64,000 nucleotides of DNA, from positions 23,510,802 to 23,574,801 of the forward strand of contig LS997562.1 of the NCBI GenBank assembly GCA_000469685.2. Reading direction: 5' to 3'. The stretch comes from Haemonchus contortus (taxonomy: Eukaryota > Nematoda > Chromadorea > Rhabditida > Trichostrongylidae). Numbering within the stretch: the stretch's first letter is position 1; each line of letters opens with the position of its first letter. A model generated the notes under the pieces. That model was not told the origin of the DNA, did not search any database, and was given only the letters and a program-made list of their open reading frames with translations. The translations under genes were made by a program, and so were the position numbers. This document shows positions 1 through 12,266 of this stretch, piece by piece.

Positions 1-336
1 ATTAGTACTTTTGTTCTTGTATTTCTTACCCACTGCTGCATCCTGCTACATTCCTTCACGCGCGACGCCCCTCTCACCGCGACGCGACCATTTCGTTCCT
101 AACGCACCACACCCCCTCCATTTTCTTCCTTCTGAAAACAGAAGCCCTTGATTTCATATAAAAGACCAGTTTTATAAGTGAAATCTCTCAATATTGTAAA
201 TCCTCGATACTATATACAGTATGGCGATAGAGCAGTAAATATGGGTACATAAAAATAAAGAGGTATGTCAGGAAGATTTTTGTAGAAGATATAACAGCAC
301 AAATTACAGATATGAAGTAATTCTACGAAATGGTCG

Positions 337-3300
337 TTATATCATTCGAAGCCCATCACTCAACTCCTGCGAAACTGTGTTTACCATTTCCTGGACCAGA
401 ACTTCTTCCTCGTTTTGAGTGAGACTGTCATTAGCGCGAATTTCCTGAAACGACGGCGTCAACCTGACAGCGTTCAAAGATGAAATATGTATAAACCGTG
501 TTCGGAACTAACATTCCCCTCGGACAACGCTGTTGCGTTTTTCAAATTGACTTCACCATGTTTATATGATTTATATGGTTGGATACATCGAATCAGAGAC
601 ATAAACAAAAAAATAAACAAAAGAATTTTGCTGTACATTGGATTTAAGCTCTCGAGTGACGGGGTTCCAGGTTTCAAGCAGTTCTACATTCCTTTGAGAA
701 CGAGTTTCCTTCACGGTCATGGCCAACTGTGAATAAATTGCAAGTGTAGAATACAGGGTAGTGTAGGGTGGACGATTAAAGCGGTAACTATAATTATATG
801 AAGGATAGTGGACGGGACCGGACTTAGGAATCCATCCTGCAGATCACAGCGGCAACGAGGGACATGGAAATTAGAATGACCTCTTCAAAACATGAATAAG
901 TTCATTTTCATCTGAGAGTATGAAAGCACTGAATCGTGCATCATCTCGCCCCTCAGACTATCAAGTAGCCCTTGGGGCGCATTCGAACGTCACAATGAAT
1001 TCGAGAAGGAGTTAGTATCCAGATGCATCCTGAAGCAGCGGTGCTTATTGTCAAAAATTTGATTCTCCACCTAATTTCGGACCTTTGGCGCGATCCATGT
1101 GGGAAAATTTGAAAAAAACCTCAATTTAGAATTGAAAGGTTAGCTCAACGTTGTGGATGGCTTTAATGTGGTGTGAAGGAAATATGAGGCTTTCATCAAC
1201 AAAAGAAATGGCTCAGTTGAGACAAACGAGCTCTTGTGAACCAACCTGAATCTGTTCGGCTACCTGTTTTGCCATTTCGCCCATGGAGGCGATGCGTTCA
1301 GCTTGACGACCACGCTCCACCGCCAGAAGCTGCTCGCTTTCGAGCTGGGAACTTTCGTACTCCTTCTAAAGAGAACGGATAAAAATGAACAATGAGCAAA
1401 TAAATGTAAATCGAGTTTTCTCAGAAAGATTTCTGTGTGACAAGAGTGATTAGCGAGGAGCTGATGTGCTCCTTTACCTTATGTGTTGCCTAATTCTTCT
1501 TTGGGTGAGACTCATCGTTTGATGAATTGATAACGGTCAGTGGGTAATGCTTTTTCAACACCGATCTATTCCGATTCGAGTGCAGCCATTCATTAGACTT
1601 TTATTCGATGCGTAGATATTAATTGGCTAGGATCAAAATCGATCAGTGCTCTCAAGCTCCTAGAGGAGATGTGAGAAGTAGATGTTCCAGGGAGATAAAT
1701 ATCTGGGAGGAGGATCGGGAAAGATAGTAAGAGGGGCGCCCGTTGGCAATTTTCAGCATACAGTGTCGTCAGTGTTTATAAAAACGAACCAGTGAGTCAG
1801 GCGGGAGCTTCTGTTTCAATTGCTCGAGAGACGTCTTCACCTCACCCTTGGTCAGCTCTTGATTGTTTTTGATCTGGAAACAGTCGACCATTCGGTTCGG
1901 TACGCATCAATAAAAATCTTTAATCCACCTTGAAATAGTCTTGGACGACATCGTCCGGAACTCCAATCAAAAACGACGGTAATACCTCGTCACTTGTCCT
2001 GGGCGTTGTTGTCTCGTCAACGTCCTCACCGCTACCTTCCCCCATACCTCCACTAATCAAGTGTACAAGCACGCTTAGGGGAATTTCAGGCTTTAGAGTC
2101 GGCTGTAGGGGAATTTCAGGTTTTAGAGTTGGTTGAATAACAAAGAGGTTTGGAGTTGCAACTTCTTCAATAATGATTGGATTCAAAGTGGGAACACTTT
2201 CGCGACCCGGGTAGATATCCCACGTTCCTTCTGGAGTAACAGGATAGGTAATAGCCTCATCGACAGGGGGATAGATCGCTTGGTGAATGAGTATCGATGG
2301 AACGGGTGGACCTGCAATATAAACGGAGTTTTTGAAGATTTTCGGCCCTGTAAGGTACTGAATTACTTTATGTACATGAGTACCTAGGCCAAATGATAAT
2401 AAAAGTCACATCGCATAAATAAGAAAACAAAAACAAATTATCATTAGCATGGCAAACATATGCCGAAAAATTCATTGAAAGCCTTCTGGTGAGAGCGATA
2501 CAAACGATTGTCCACGAATGTCATTTAGCCAGTGCCAAAATCGGTGCCATTTTCTATTTGAACGAATTCACCTCCTCAACATTGTGAGGTGGTGAATTCG
2601 TTCAAATAGAAAAGAGCACCGATTTTGGCACTTGTACCTCTTGAGGTGTACAAGTCAGTACTGCTATTGTCCGGGACGGGAGGCGGTCGTTTGGCGCGGC
2701 CTCTTGCACCGCGCCGCGCCGCCCATTCGACGAGGTTTCTGAGCTGGGCAACTCGTCCAGGCGATTCACCCTCCTGATCATGCAAATCGGCCATCCCACT
2801 GCCCACCCAGCGGTCTACGCCCGATCGACACCACTACTATCAAACGCCGAATTACGGACCTACTTGTATTCTGCCTAATCTGTCAGGAGGTTGAATTACC
2901 TGGGCGAGTTGTCCAGCTCACGAACCGCGTGGATAGGGCGGGAGGGGCCGCGCCAAACGACATACTCCCGTCCCGGACTAGTCTGGCCACGATTAGGCGA
3001 TACCGGTGGGATGGAGGGCTCGGTTTCACCCAAGCGGGTCCGATCGCGAATTCGCCGTCTAGGCGTTTAATGGGCACCACTCAACAATTCACCAGCTCTG
3101 AGCAGTATGAATTTAGAAGGGATTACGAGAAATAGCGAGACGTAGTGTGGAAGAAAAGACGACGTCCTTTCGGAGGAACCTATTCCTCAGTTCAATGCTG
3201 GCAAGCTATCGGAGGTGATAGAATGGTGAAGCCATCATTTCAGAACCAGCTGAGGTAATCACCATGTGTGGTTGGCTAATTTCGGTGGAATGACTACATT

Positions 3301-4478
3301 TACGCCTCCTGACCCTACAATTAGAAAAGAAAAGTGAAATGCGCAGTGGGTGATTACTGGCACTGCACGACGGGTTTCAAGAAAGGGCGTCGATTCTTGC
3401 CTATCAAATGACTTTCGGTTCCTACCAGAGTCTTCCGGAAGTTGCAAGTCGTACCTTTTGCCGCTGTTGACCCTGAATCTGGCTGCTGTTGATTCGGATT
3501 CCGTCCAAGAAACATTCGAACCGCCTGCGGATTCGGCCAGAACCCATTTGTTGGTCTATCGTTGATGGCTGGTGATGATTTCGGCTCCACGGGAAACTCA
3601 ACCCTGAGAGCTGAAAAAAGAACTGCTGACAGTTTTGTTACAAAAAATCCACTTCCTATGTATTGGCATTCAGAAAACCAAATCGATTCAGTGTGTCCAA
3701 CCAAATTTGACACCTAAATTTTGATAGTAGCTCTTAAAGTGGGATGCGCTTCGTTCCGAACTTCCTATCGCTGCCTATTCTAACGTGCAGTGAATGTCTG
3801 GACAAGAAAATCGTCCCTTAACTTCCCATAATGAAAAATTTGTAAATTGGAGAATCACAATCGTGGTGGAATGTACAGAAGTCATCCTCGGAAAATGGAA
3901 AACGGGGCATCGAGTGAGCTGGAAGTCACCCGTCGATAGGCACATTGTCAGCTTGAAGTGAAACTAAGGTGAACTAATGCAAATCATTCGCTCCACTGAC
4001 ACTTAGGGGTACTGTAATGTCATCCCGAGATCGCCGAGGATTGCGACGAGAGCGAAGTGGGAAGGTGACCTAGTTTCGACGGACGCGCGGAACAGACGTT
4101 CCCCTTGGAATGGAAGCTGATTTGCCTAGTGTTTGTTGACAAGATGGCAGTTGACAACTGGTTTTCCTAGTGGAGCTGAAAGCTGATATTGAACTTATGT
4201 AAGGAATTTTAGGATGAAACCCATTTTTTACAGTGATGTTGTCGTGTTATGAAATGCACAACAGCTAATAGAAAAGCAAGAAGTAAGTAATTACTTGTAT
4301 AACGGTTACCTGATGAATCCAGTACTGGTACTGCGTTATAGAGCACTGGCTGTAGATTCGGAGTCTGATCTTCCAAGAGCCGTACAGCTGATGGCAAAGC
4401 ATTAGTATCCAAAGAGATTTCAAAGCCGTTTAGAGTAGCTCCTGTGGAGCAAAGAAAAAGGAGCAGTATTGGGCTCAT
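337..4478 (-). CDS. Secreted SXP/RAL-2 (DUF148/ANIS5-like) protein, six exons
   Basis: Exons on the minus strand: 4478-4310, 3610-3455, 2311-1929, 1873-1790, 1365-1246, 444-337. Every junction has GT/AG and the phases agree (1,1,0,0,0), giving 1,020 nt or 339 residues. The ATG at 4478 opens a hydrophobic signal peptide ([11 protein letters not shown]). A proline-rich middle part follows; its exon 3 carries a tandem repeat of [14 protein letters not shown] decamers and an acidic [10 protein letters not shown] stretch. From [15 protein letters not shown] onward the chain reads like the SXP/RAL-2 fold: mostly helical and charged ([18 protein letters not shown], then an E/Q/R-rich exon), ending in an [21 protein letters not shown] helix. 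Family members are small secreted nematode antigens; their function is poorly known and some bind divalent cations or lipids. This one is longer than usual because of the N-terminal extension. Intron 2 (2312-3454) holds foldback DNA. Family assignment is from motif resemblance only. Confidence 0.75.
2531..2632. repeat. Near-perfect hairpin, 49-bp arms
   Basis: Arms 2531-2579 and 2585-2632 are inverted copies (starting AGTGCCAAAATCGGTG) with only three or four mismatches and a loop of about 5 bp. It lies in intron 2 of the SXP/RAL-2 gene. The near-absence of a loop suggests a snap-back duplication or a tiny foldback transposon rather than a terminator. Confidence 0.8.
2669..2979. repeat. Foldback repeat, GC-rich inverted arms
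   Basis: The left arm 2669-2778 and right arm 2881-2979 are diverged inverted copies (GTCCGGGACGGG at the left, CCCGTCCCGGAC at the right) around a spacer of about 100 bp. GC content is well above the surroundings. The open frames seen here (for example 2576-2806) follow the repeat, not a gene. Confidence 0.6.
3950..4110 (+). mobile_element. MITE-B fragment
   Basis: Diverged right half of the roughly 275-bp MITE family described at 4658-4931, ending in the same GTGACCTAGTTTCGACGGAC terminus. It sits in intron 1 of the SXP/RAL-2 gene. It is recognisable by comparison with the copies near 4.7, 20.0 and 22.8 kb. Confidence 0.55.
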
Positions 4479-4657
4479 CTGTAAATAAGCTTTTTGAAGA
4501 AGTGGGAGTGAAAAAGCTTCAATTCATAGTGTAGCGTACACGAAATGGAATGCCATAAACTGATCAAAGCAAACAAGAAATCGTCTATACGAGGTTGCAG
4601 CCCTTCGCAGCTCCGAAGTTTCGCCTACAATCTAGACACCGCTTCGAACCGGAGAAC

Positions 4658-4931
4658 GTCCGTTGCGCGTGTCCGTCGAAAGTAGGTCACCCGCCCACTT
4701 CGCGCGCGGCGCATCACACTGAGGTCTCGAGATGGCATTACAGTACCACCAAATGTCATTGGAGCAAATGATTTGCATTTGTCTGTGTTATCTTCCCCTT
4801 GAACTGACTGCCGCGGACCAAACGCAAAGCGTATGCCCCACTGACAATTGCGACGTCTGTCAAAGATCGCGGGCCAACTCGCCGCGTGCGACGGCTGCGG
4901 CGTGACCTAGTTTCGACGGACACGCGCAACG
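4658..4931. mobile_element. MITE-B copy 1, short TIR element
   Basis: Its termini are inverted copies: the left begins CGTCCGTTGCGCG and continues through GTCCGTCGAAAGTAGGTCAC, and the right ends GACGGACACGCGCAACG. It has no coding capacity. Related copies lie near 19.93-20.19 kb, 22.74-23.00 kb and as a fragment at 3.95-4.11 kb. This identifies a non-autonomous DNA transposon family; the superfamily is not determined because I could not define a clean target duplication. Confidence 0.65.
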
Positions 4932-4962
4932 AAGCACACCCCTTCGGACCCGCTAGCTTTAC

Positions 4963-5067
4963 CTTCGGTGTTTTGATTGGAAGGACGAGAAAGTCTGTAC
5001 CGTCTGTAGGACCTGATTCATAGATATGTACTGTGAGGAAACATTGAAGTACGAGAAATAGGAACAT
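4963..5067 (-). CDS. Possible signal-peptide first exon, gene unknown
   Basis: An ATG at 5067 opens 35 codons starting MFLFLVLQCFLTVHIYES and ending at an AAG|GTAAAGC donor. The hydrophobic start resembles a signal peptide. The exon ends in phase 0, so it cannot splice into exon 2 of the neighbouring SXP/RAL-2 gene, which needs phase 1. I found no partner exons; MITE-B copy 1 lies immediately downstream. It may be a gene remnant or chance. Confidence 0.25.
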
Positions 5068-7789
5068 GGGGTTGCAATGTGTAAACCCATAGAGAAATGA
5101 CAAGTTTTATTGATGACACCTTTCTTCCCAAGGTCGCCTACTGTAGCGTGTCAGACAGGACTCTAAATGTAATGTGGACGAGTAACGTCATGTGAAAGGC
5201 CATCGGGCAAGTTAACTTGGTAAAATTGAGATGAAAATTAGCTTAGTTACCCGCTCATGCTCAAAGATCATAACAAAGATGGGAAACTCGTCCGAACATC
5301 CCTTTTGCTGGCATATCCTCGTACAATCCTACGAATAAACTATCTGAGAAAAATCTTACTGTTTGAGTTCGTGTTAACAGACACAATTTCAACTCGGATA
5401 AAGAATTGAATTGGGAAGAACAGGGCAGACTGCACCAGATTTCTGGGAGCTGTAAGGTGAGCGGGAGATTTCGTACCTTTTCCACGAACAGCTGAAGCAA
5501 ACGATGAATCAGTGACTGTGGCTGATCCGAACGGCTGACTACATCAATATGGATTTACAGTGGAGCTGGTGATGGAGCTGGAGCGAAGAGGCTTGTGCAG
5601 CTGCACAAACAGTTGAAATCGATGCATATGACGAACATGGATTTGTACATATTATAGGTAGGACTGAAATTAAGATATGAGATGGTTTCTCGTCAATTTC
5701 AAGGCGTTTTCAAAGCTTAATTTCCAAGGAAACGTATAACTATTCTTGATGTAGTAGTTTGGGAGTGAAGGCTATTCGACTAGGAGGAGGCGTCATTCCT
5801 ATTAGGTTGGCAAGTAAGTCCTGCGACAAAAAATTTGGAGCGTTAAGAATTTGAATCAACAGTGTGAACACGGTAGCAAGGGTGATAGACTTGTAGGAAA
5901 TTCCTCAGGCAACTAACACATAAGTAAATAAGGGCACGCGTGTGGGCTTTCAGAGCATTACGGTCAATGAATGGACTTCGTACCATCACCTCCTACTAAG
6001 CACGCCAAGGGAAAAACGCAGGTGTAGCGTCTCGAAATATCAGCAATCTATTTGATGCTAGCACTGCTCGCCGATCGACGGTCAATAATCGGTTGGATCG
6101 CTTTACTGCAGGAGATACCAGCCTTCGGGGTAACGCAAGCATCGTCCCCCAATTTAATGGATGTTGAAGGAATTCATCCACTATGAGTTGCTAAACGCAG
6201 ACTGGATGGACACAGCTATCGCTTGCCCCTGGGATCCTCTTAATTTGGTCAACGGGTTAGAGAAGGGGGATCAAACCGTAAATCAGGTCCCTACAGAGGG
6301 ACAACGCACGTCGAAAATTCGTTTTAGAACCACGTCAAAAGTTCACCGATCCCGATTGGGTCCAGATTATCCATCAGTCCTACTCCCGGAGTGTTCCCCT
6401 TTTTACCTACCATGCGCTCTCCCTTTTTGAGCATCCCGTTTTGGAGAAGAAATTCGTAACTTGATGTGATCCAAGAACGGTAGTCAATTACTTCTTTGAG
6501 TCACAGCGACCTCACTCCTGAAGAGATGGCATCAGTGATTGGCTTACAGGATAAAAGATGGTTGTTGTCTTCTTTAGTAAATATTTTTCTGAAAATTGAT
6601 TGATATGAAAAATTTAGAAATGATTCAAAAAAAAGTCTTCATTTTGTCGCAGGACTTTTTTGCCAACCTAATAAAAGCACTGTTGATGGATCGAATCTCG
6701 CTGATTTGTTTGGTCAAACCAACTTTCAACTTCTCGAGGTTGGTGCTTTAAGGTCTCTAGTTGTGTGAAAGGAAAATTTAAGCATGCATCCATTTGTTCA
6801 CTTGTCATCGTATAATGTCGTGTACAATAAGACGGATCCAAATTCATGAGCAATTTGAACAGCAGTCGATAGACAGGCGCATTTTAGAGGGACGATCAAC
6901 CTCAAACCCTTAGTCTCTATTTTCTTTCTTATGAGGAGCTCCACCGTTTCAGAGAGAATGACAGAACTCTAAGCCTAAATGGCGCCTTCGAACCTCATGA
7001 CACAACTCGTCTGCTCAAAACCAATTCTTCCTGCGATGAAGGCGATATAAAAAGGAATGAAAAAAAAAACTAAACCACTTCAATCCATGAAACTTCAGGG
7101 TACACCCAAAATGGGGTTACTGATAAAAAGAGAAGCCAGGAAAAGAGAGCAACTCAAGCCAGGATTTGAACAGGCCCATGGAAAGGATCTTCAAACCCAG
7201 CTCTGAGTTTTTTTTATGTCTTTCATTCATTTTTTTTCTCCCACACTTTCTATGGGAACAATTTCAGTAAAATCCAACGAATGACCTCGTCAAAATTACT
7301 TTTATACTTTTTCATCTGGTCGTGACAAGAAAAAAGAAGTATTTACTCTTATAAAATCTTCGAAATAATCACCCAATATGGATCTTATAACCAATAAATG
7401 CCCACAAGTCAACAATCAAATCAGCCATAACTCGTAAAATGTAAAAATCACAAAACAAGGGCTTCATTCAGATGCCCAAATAATTTCTGTAGAAGGTCTG
7501 ACACTGTTTACAAAACAATAGGACATTCCAGCGAAATTTTGGAAAATAATAAGTGATGCTCCTTAACTGAAACGTAAGAGGAGGTACCGTATTCAGGCAC
7601 TATAACCAACGGGATCGGCCCCAGAAGATTTGATTAGACTCAAAGGCAGTCACTAGCAATATCGTCTAATCGATTACCGTACCTGACCAAGGACGATAGC
7701 TATGGTTAATGTAGGAAGTTTCCCCTTGTGAGATTACTGGGGTCTACAAATGAATTCAGAACGATTCCTCGAAAAAAAAGGCTTTTCAA
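5068..7789. other. No supported gene
   Basis: Short open frames exist on both strands (for example 6161-6430 plus, 5261-5500 minus), but none shows a recognisable domain together with a consistent exon chain. The stretch is AT-rich single-copy-looking DNA, probably intergenic or the 3' flank of the zinc-finger gene that ends at 7790. Confidence 0.5.
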
Positions 7790-8994
7790 TCACTTATGAG
7801 GTGCGAAAATCAAATGTTGTTGGAACTCGCGGCGGTCGTTGCATACGGTACCGCACGCGAAACATTGAAACGAATGGCCCCATGCATGCGTTCCCATGTG
7901 CATATAGTAGATGATAGGATCGGAGAATACCATCAGGCATGGTGAGCAGTACTGAAATGGCGGCAATTAGAAACGGTACGAAACAGTAAATGAACAACCA
8001 AACATCTTCAACAAATAGTCCTGTCTTTTTTGAGGCATCCGCTTTCGGGATGTGTCCAAGTCGCCAAATGGCAAATGAAGCTCAGGTCTTTTCCTTGCAG
8101 CTGTAGCTCATCTTTTTCCATTTTGATCTGATTTGCAAGGAGGGGCTTTTATAAGCTGCTCAAATGCTGGGGATACAAGTTGCAATTGTTTGTGTCGGTG
8201 ATATTCTTTTGCTGTGCGAGATTATTAGTTGGAGCTATTCATTAAATTAAGGGCGATGGTGGTGTAGTGGCAAGTAGCGCACTATCTCTTACTCATGATC
8301 ACTGGTTCGAGACCCAGATCCATATCCGCCTAGGCCAAGCAAGCTCTCCATCCCTCCGGGTGTACTGCTTGATTACAGCTGGTACTGCTGGGAATAAGGT
8401 TCTGAACTTAGAGCCCGTCTCGGGCTGTGAATGGTTCTCTGCAGAAACACGGTAAACAAAGTATCGTAGGATGGGGGGGATGAAACGAAAGGTAAAATCA
8501 TGAACCCTGTTGAAGAGGCAAATGCAACCTCCTCACATGTCTAGGATCTCTTGACGCTGATCCCACTAACTGTGCACAAGACGTAAACCAACGACTATTA
8601 ATCGCTGTGCAGTCACGGAAAGTACACCGTAATCTACGACACAATGCCGTATCGGTATGTATTTATTTATTTACCAAGAATCTTGGGTTCGAATTGACTT
8701 TTCGCTCAACCTTCACCAGGAAGAATACGTCTTGGATTACTGTATTAGGGAAAAAGACCGGTTGAGCAGTTGTGTTGACTGCACACAATTCATATTTACC
8801 GTACTCCAAAATTGCTGTTTGGCTAATAAAAAGGAAATGAGTTAGAAAAAAAGGGCTGAATCAATAAAATTACAAAGATGCTCAGCACTTACCAGTACAA
8901 CTTCACCTCTTTGTTGCTTTCGTTCCACAAAACTCCAAAAACGTGATCGTCTTTGTCGTTCTTCAGCACTAAGACTTAGGTCTACCGGTTCATC
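7790..8994 (-). CDS. Ikaros/hunchback-like zinc-finger factor, last two exons (partial)
   Basis: The final exon 7951-7790 follows a CATTTCAG acceptor and encodes 53 residues and a stop. It holds two C2H2 fingers: YCSPC..H-x3-H (C-x2-C-x12-H-x3-H), then CFAC..H-x5-H (C-x2-C-x12-H-x5-H) ending HLIFAPHK. This spacing and the FSDPIIYYMHMGTH / CNDRREFQQH wording match the C-terminal dimerisation fingers of Ikaros/hunchback-type factors. The preceding exon, about 8994-8893, has a perfect GTAAGT donor, joins in phase 0 and carries PVDLSLS, a PxDLS motif of the kind that recruits CtBP co-repressors. Upstream DNA-binding fingers were not found. The product would be a nuclear transcriptional regulator. 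The acceptor of the 8994 exon is uncertain; TAAG sites at 8995 or slightly upstream are possible. Confidence 0.65.
8250..8460 (+). mobile_element. tRNA-derived SINE, 5' part
   Basis: Starts with a tRNA-like head: an A-box TGGTGTAGTGG near 8257 and a B-box-like GGTTCGAGACC near 8303. The SINE body phrase ending in a TCCATCCCTCC motif follows. The same family is seen near 15.9, 43.2, 58.9 and 61.1/62.9 kb. This copy diverges after about 200 bp. Confidence 0.65.
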
Positions 8995-10728
8995 CTTAAA
9001 AGTTTCTTTTTCTTCTTAATTTTTTGGTCGAAGAGAAAAAAAAACTAAATTAAAATCGTAGTGAAATGCTACCTGGCTCGGTTGAGGTGGCGGGAGAGGT
9101 CTTTTGAATGAATTCTGTAAACTCTGAAATCACTTGGATGATGAAGTTCCAGAATGAAGACAAGACGAAGAGGTGACACCCCACCCCAAGCTTTTAGAAA
9201 CCCAAGATCAATATCACTGAATGTAAAATAAATTGTAAAAAAGCGAGGCCCAAATTATGTAGATGTAAAAAAATAGCTCTTGGTGGGCGAATTCGCTTGG
9301 GATTGGGAAGCGCTTGACCAAAATTTCGTGACGCACTAGGTGTCATGGTTCAAAAGGTGATCGAAAACTCGAAAAAATCCCGATCGCTATTTTCGGCCTC
9401 TGAAGTGTTTCAATAGAGAAACTCGGTGTTTGTTTATTCTGTTAACCCTCCCTCACCACCTTTTCCCTGACGAATTTTCATCCGTGTTGGGGTCCTGTTT
9501 CAGAAACTTGATGGATGTCTTTTATGTCGGAACAGCACGGGAGAGGACGCCCAGGGTCACCCCGAGTAGGGTTCCTGTCAGGAATTCAGCTTCTTATGTG
9601 CGGAATTTGTCCTTCCCTTCCTTTCCTGTTAAGAATTCCCTTTCTTCTTCTTCTGAACTAGGTTCGTTTTCTCCCCCGTCCCTCCCAATCCTCCTCCTCC
9701 CTTCCCCTCCTCTGTCCAACCCTTTTCTTGAGACATGATTAAAAAGATCAGTGGGATTTCTAAAGTGATTCTGAAAGTTTAATAATCGTTTATGATTTTT
9801 TTCTAAAGGGTATGATCCTGGCAGATTGATCTCAGAAGGATGGAAAAGAACTTCACCCTGTTAAGCCTCACTCCACTTAATATGCTGCTAACTATTGAAC
9901 GTGGTATTATGAGGTACGTAAACCTCGAGAATTCTTCATAAAAATGATCTTTCATGAAATGTGACCTTGGGGATTCAGGAAGGTGTAAAGGGGAGAGAAA
10001 GGTGGATGAGAAATAAGTAAATAACTGAATTAACAGGTAAACAATTATTTAATACATACATACATAATTACATAATTTGGCCCTTTAGCCGCTCAAATAC
10101 AAAAACTCTCCAATTTCAACGTCAACAAACCTCTACCCAAAATCCTTGAACCTAACTGTCTCATGAATGTGCCCCCCCCCCCTTTTTTTTCTTAGACGGA
10201 AAATTCGACTGATCTGTATTACAATAACTTATGTAGATCCGTGCCCCCTTTAAAGGTCCATAGTCATTCTGTGGCTCGATTGAAATAGTTGATTACCAGT
10301 AGCGCATCGACTATTGATGAATAGCTTTTTGAAATAAATTTTTGAATTGAGGTCTACAGGAGCTAAAGCCCCTGTCATCTACGGATACCTTCCCCTTAAA
10401 ATGAACCGTTAGTTTAAGATGAAAAAAAACTTTGAATCCATTATATGAAGTACATGAAGTAGGTGAACCTCGTTTCCAACCTAATTGGTTAATAATGAGA
10501 AAAAAAACTAAAGTAGCAGAAAAACTGAAAGACTTTGTTCCCTTCCTGAGTTTTGCATCCCGACGAATATAATGAAATTTAACAACAGCTAACATAGCCG
10601 AGACAGCTAATTATCCCTTATCACCGTGTTGGCACACAGCTATTCCGAGAGTGTTGGTTACCATGAGGATCGACATTAAGAGTTAGTGAGCCGGGAATAA
10701 TTACTGGCTTGATTCGTAAGAGTTTTAC
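8995..10728. other. No supported gene
   Basis: Probably intronic or intergenic relative to the minus-strand zinc-finger gene. The 102-codon plus-strand frame at 9430-9738 is serine/proline/leucine-rich, reflects a pyrimidine-rich tract (CTCCTCC runs), and shows no domain. Confidence 0.4.
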
Positions 10729-10810
10729 CTGATCCTGGCCGTTGATGGACGAAGACGAACAGGGGCCAACCATCTCCTCTGGCTCCTGAGCGCGACGCTT
10801 AATTGGAGCG
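10729..10810 (-). CDS. Candidate internal exon, minus strand
   Basis: Between a GATTTAG acceptor and a CAG|GTAAAAC donor lies an open segment reading KRRAQEPEEMVGPCSSSSINGQDQ, with coding-like composition. It could be an upstream exon of the zinc-finger gene ending at 7790, but the splice phase to the 8994 exon is not proven and no conserved domain is present. Confidence 0.3.
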
Positions 10811-12165
10811 CTAAATCTTTTTTCCATCGTGGGTCATCAATGATCAGCACTGTACGGCCGCTTCTTCGATCAAGGGTTATCCCTGGAACAGCCACTATAC
10901 TGGAAGAGTCAGATTCATGACAGCAATCAGGACGGAACCTTTCTGGTGAGAGTTTTCGAGGCGGTAAGCTATTTTAGGATATACCGGTATAACGCTGTGA
11001 GTAGAGAAGAGCTCGGAAGAAAATTACCCGTCAATCATGGACTACCTTGAGGGGCGTGGTTACAGCCTCAGTGACTTCGCTGTTCAGAATCCTGGATGAT
11101 TTTTTACCAGTATTTGTAAAAAAAATCTTAAAATTGAGCAACAACGATCCCATTTGACCGATTAGGAAAATTGGCAGTGTAGGGAATTTAAGGATGACGT
11201 CCTTACAGAAGCCAGCAAAGGGATGAAGCGATGTTGTTTGATTGTGATAGATTGCTTGAAATCCTGGCGGAACTACCAGGGATAATGAACTGTTGGGCTG
11301 GTCCCAATAGTCCTACTAGTGAGTAGTTGCCACCCCAGTACACGTAGGCATATCCCTAGAGTAGAGTCTAAATAGTTTGTGTTCCTAAAGGTGACCGTAA
11401 TCCAAATTTCTTAACCGATATGGAGATTCAAGACGTCGTACTCTATGGGACTTCTACGTTTTACCAGGTATTGTTCGTTGCCCTACTCCTACTAGTTATC
11501 ATAGGGCCATTTTCTGTGGGAGATCTAAGCATTTCAGATTTCTTTCATGGGCATCACTTTCTTAGGAATCAATTTTGTTTCAGATTTTCAGATTCTAATT
11601 GCAAAATTGCGATTTTCACTGACAGAAACCCAGGTCCAACAATATTCGCAGTCGTATACGATTTTTGAATTTTTTTTTTCGCAAAGAAATAAAAGGTAGA
11701 GCTCCTATGGGTTTCCAAGGAACAGTCGTTCGAATTGTGTAAACGCGAGATCATTTACGTTTTTCATACTTATCCTATCAACTTGTGTCGTATAGGACTG
11801 CCAGTGTAGGGCTTAAGATTCTGTAACTAAAAACCTTAAACCCTGAAACAAGGATGGGATCAGGGTGAGGTACCAGAATCACTCGTCCGTTCCTACAATC
11901 CTGCATTGTTCTACCTCCATTTTCACCCAAACTCTGAAACCATCTAAAGTCTGAAGGCGTCGGACAAGGTAGCAGAAGACAGAAGTGGGTACCAACAGGT
12001 CAGGACTACTATTCTATATAGCGTATTGGCAGCTCAGATCGTCACTGCCAGATTCTTGAAAACGATGGACTCATTCGGAATCTTTCTCAAGATTCCAAAC
12101 GATCCAACACCAAAGTCCTTAGTTGGGACCTTTCAACCCACGAATGTTCAACGGTGCTTTATAAA

Positions 12166-12266
12166 TTAATCCTTTGTTAGATAGGGGCTGTAGAAGCCAT
12201 CTGGGAAGCCAAGGTTCTCATATCGGAAGTTCTTCAGCTCATAGTACTGTTGGCATCCCCGGAGAC
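12166..12266 (-). CDS. Candidate terminal exon, gene unknown
   Basis: After an AAACAG acceptor, 33 codons run to a TAA at 12168-12166. The residues (GCQQYYELKNFRYENLGFPD, then a short tail) look protein-like rather than random, but I do not recognise the family. A possible preceding segment around 12.37-12.45 kb on the same strand has only a weak donor. Confidence 0.25.

Noticed and set aside
2576..3135. Several arginine/proline-rich frames on both strands
   Set aside because: They coincide with a GC-rich foldback repeat in an intron and have no partner exons.
6161..6430. 89-codon plus-strand frame as a gene
   Set aside because: No recognisable domain or splice context, and no conservation evidence available from the sequence alone.
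9430..9738. 102-codon plus-strand frame
   Set aside because: Pyrimidine-tract-driven Ser/Pro/Leu composition, no domain, no convincing splice sites.
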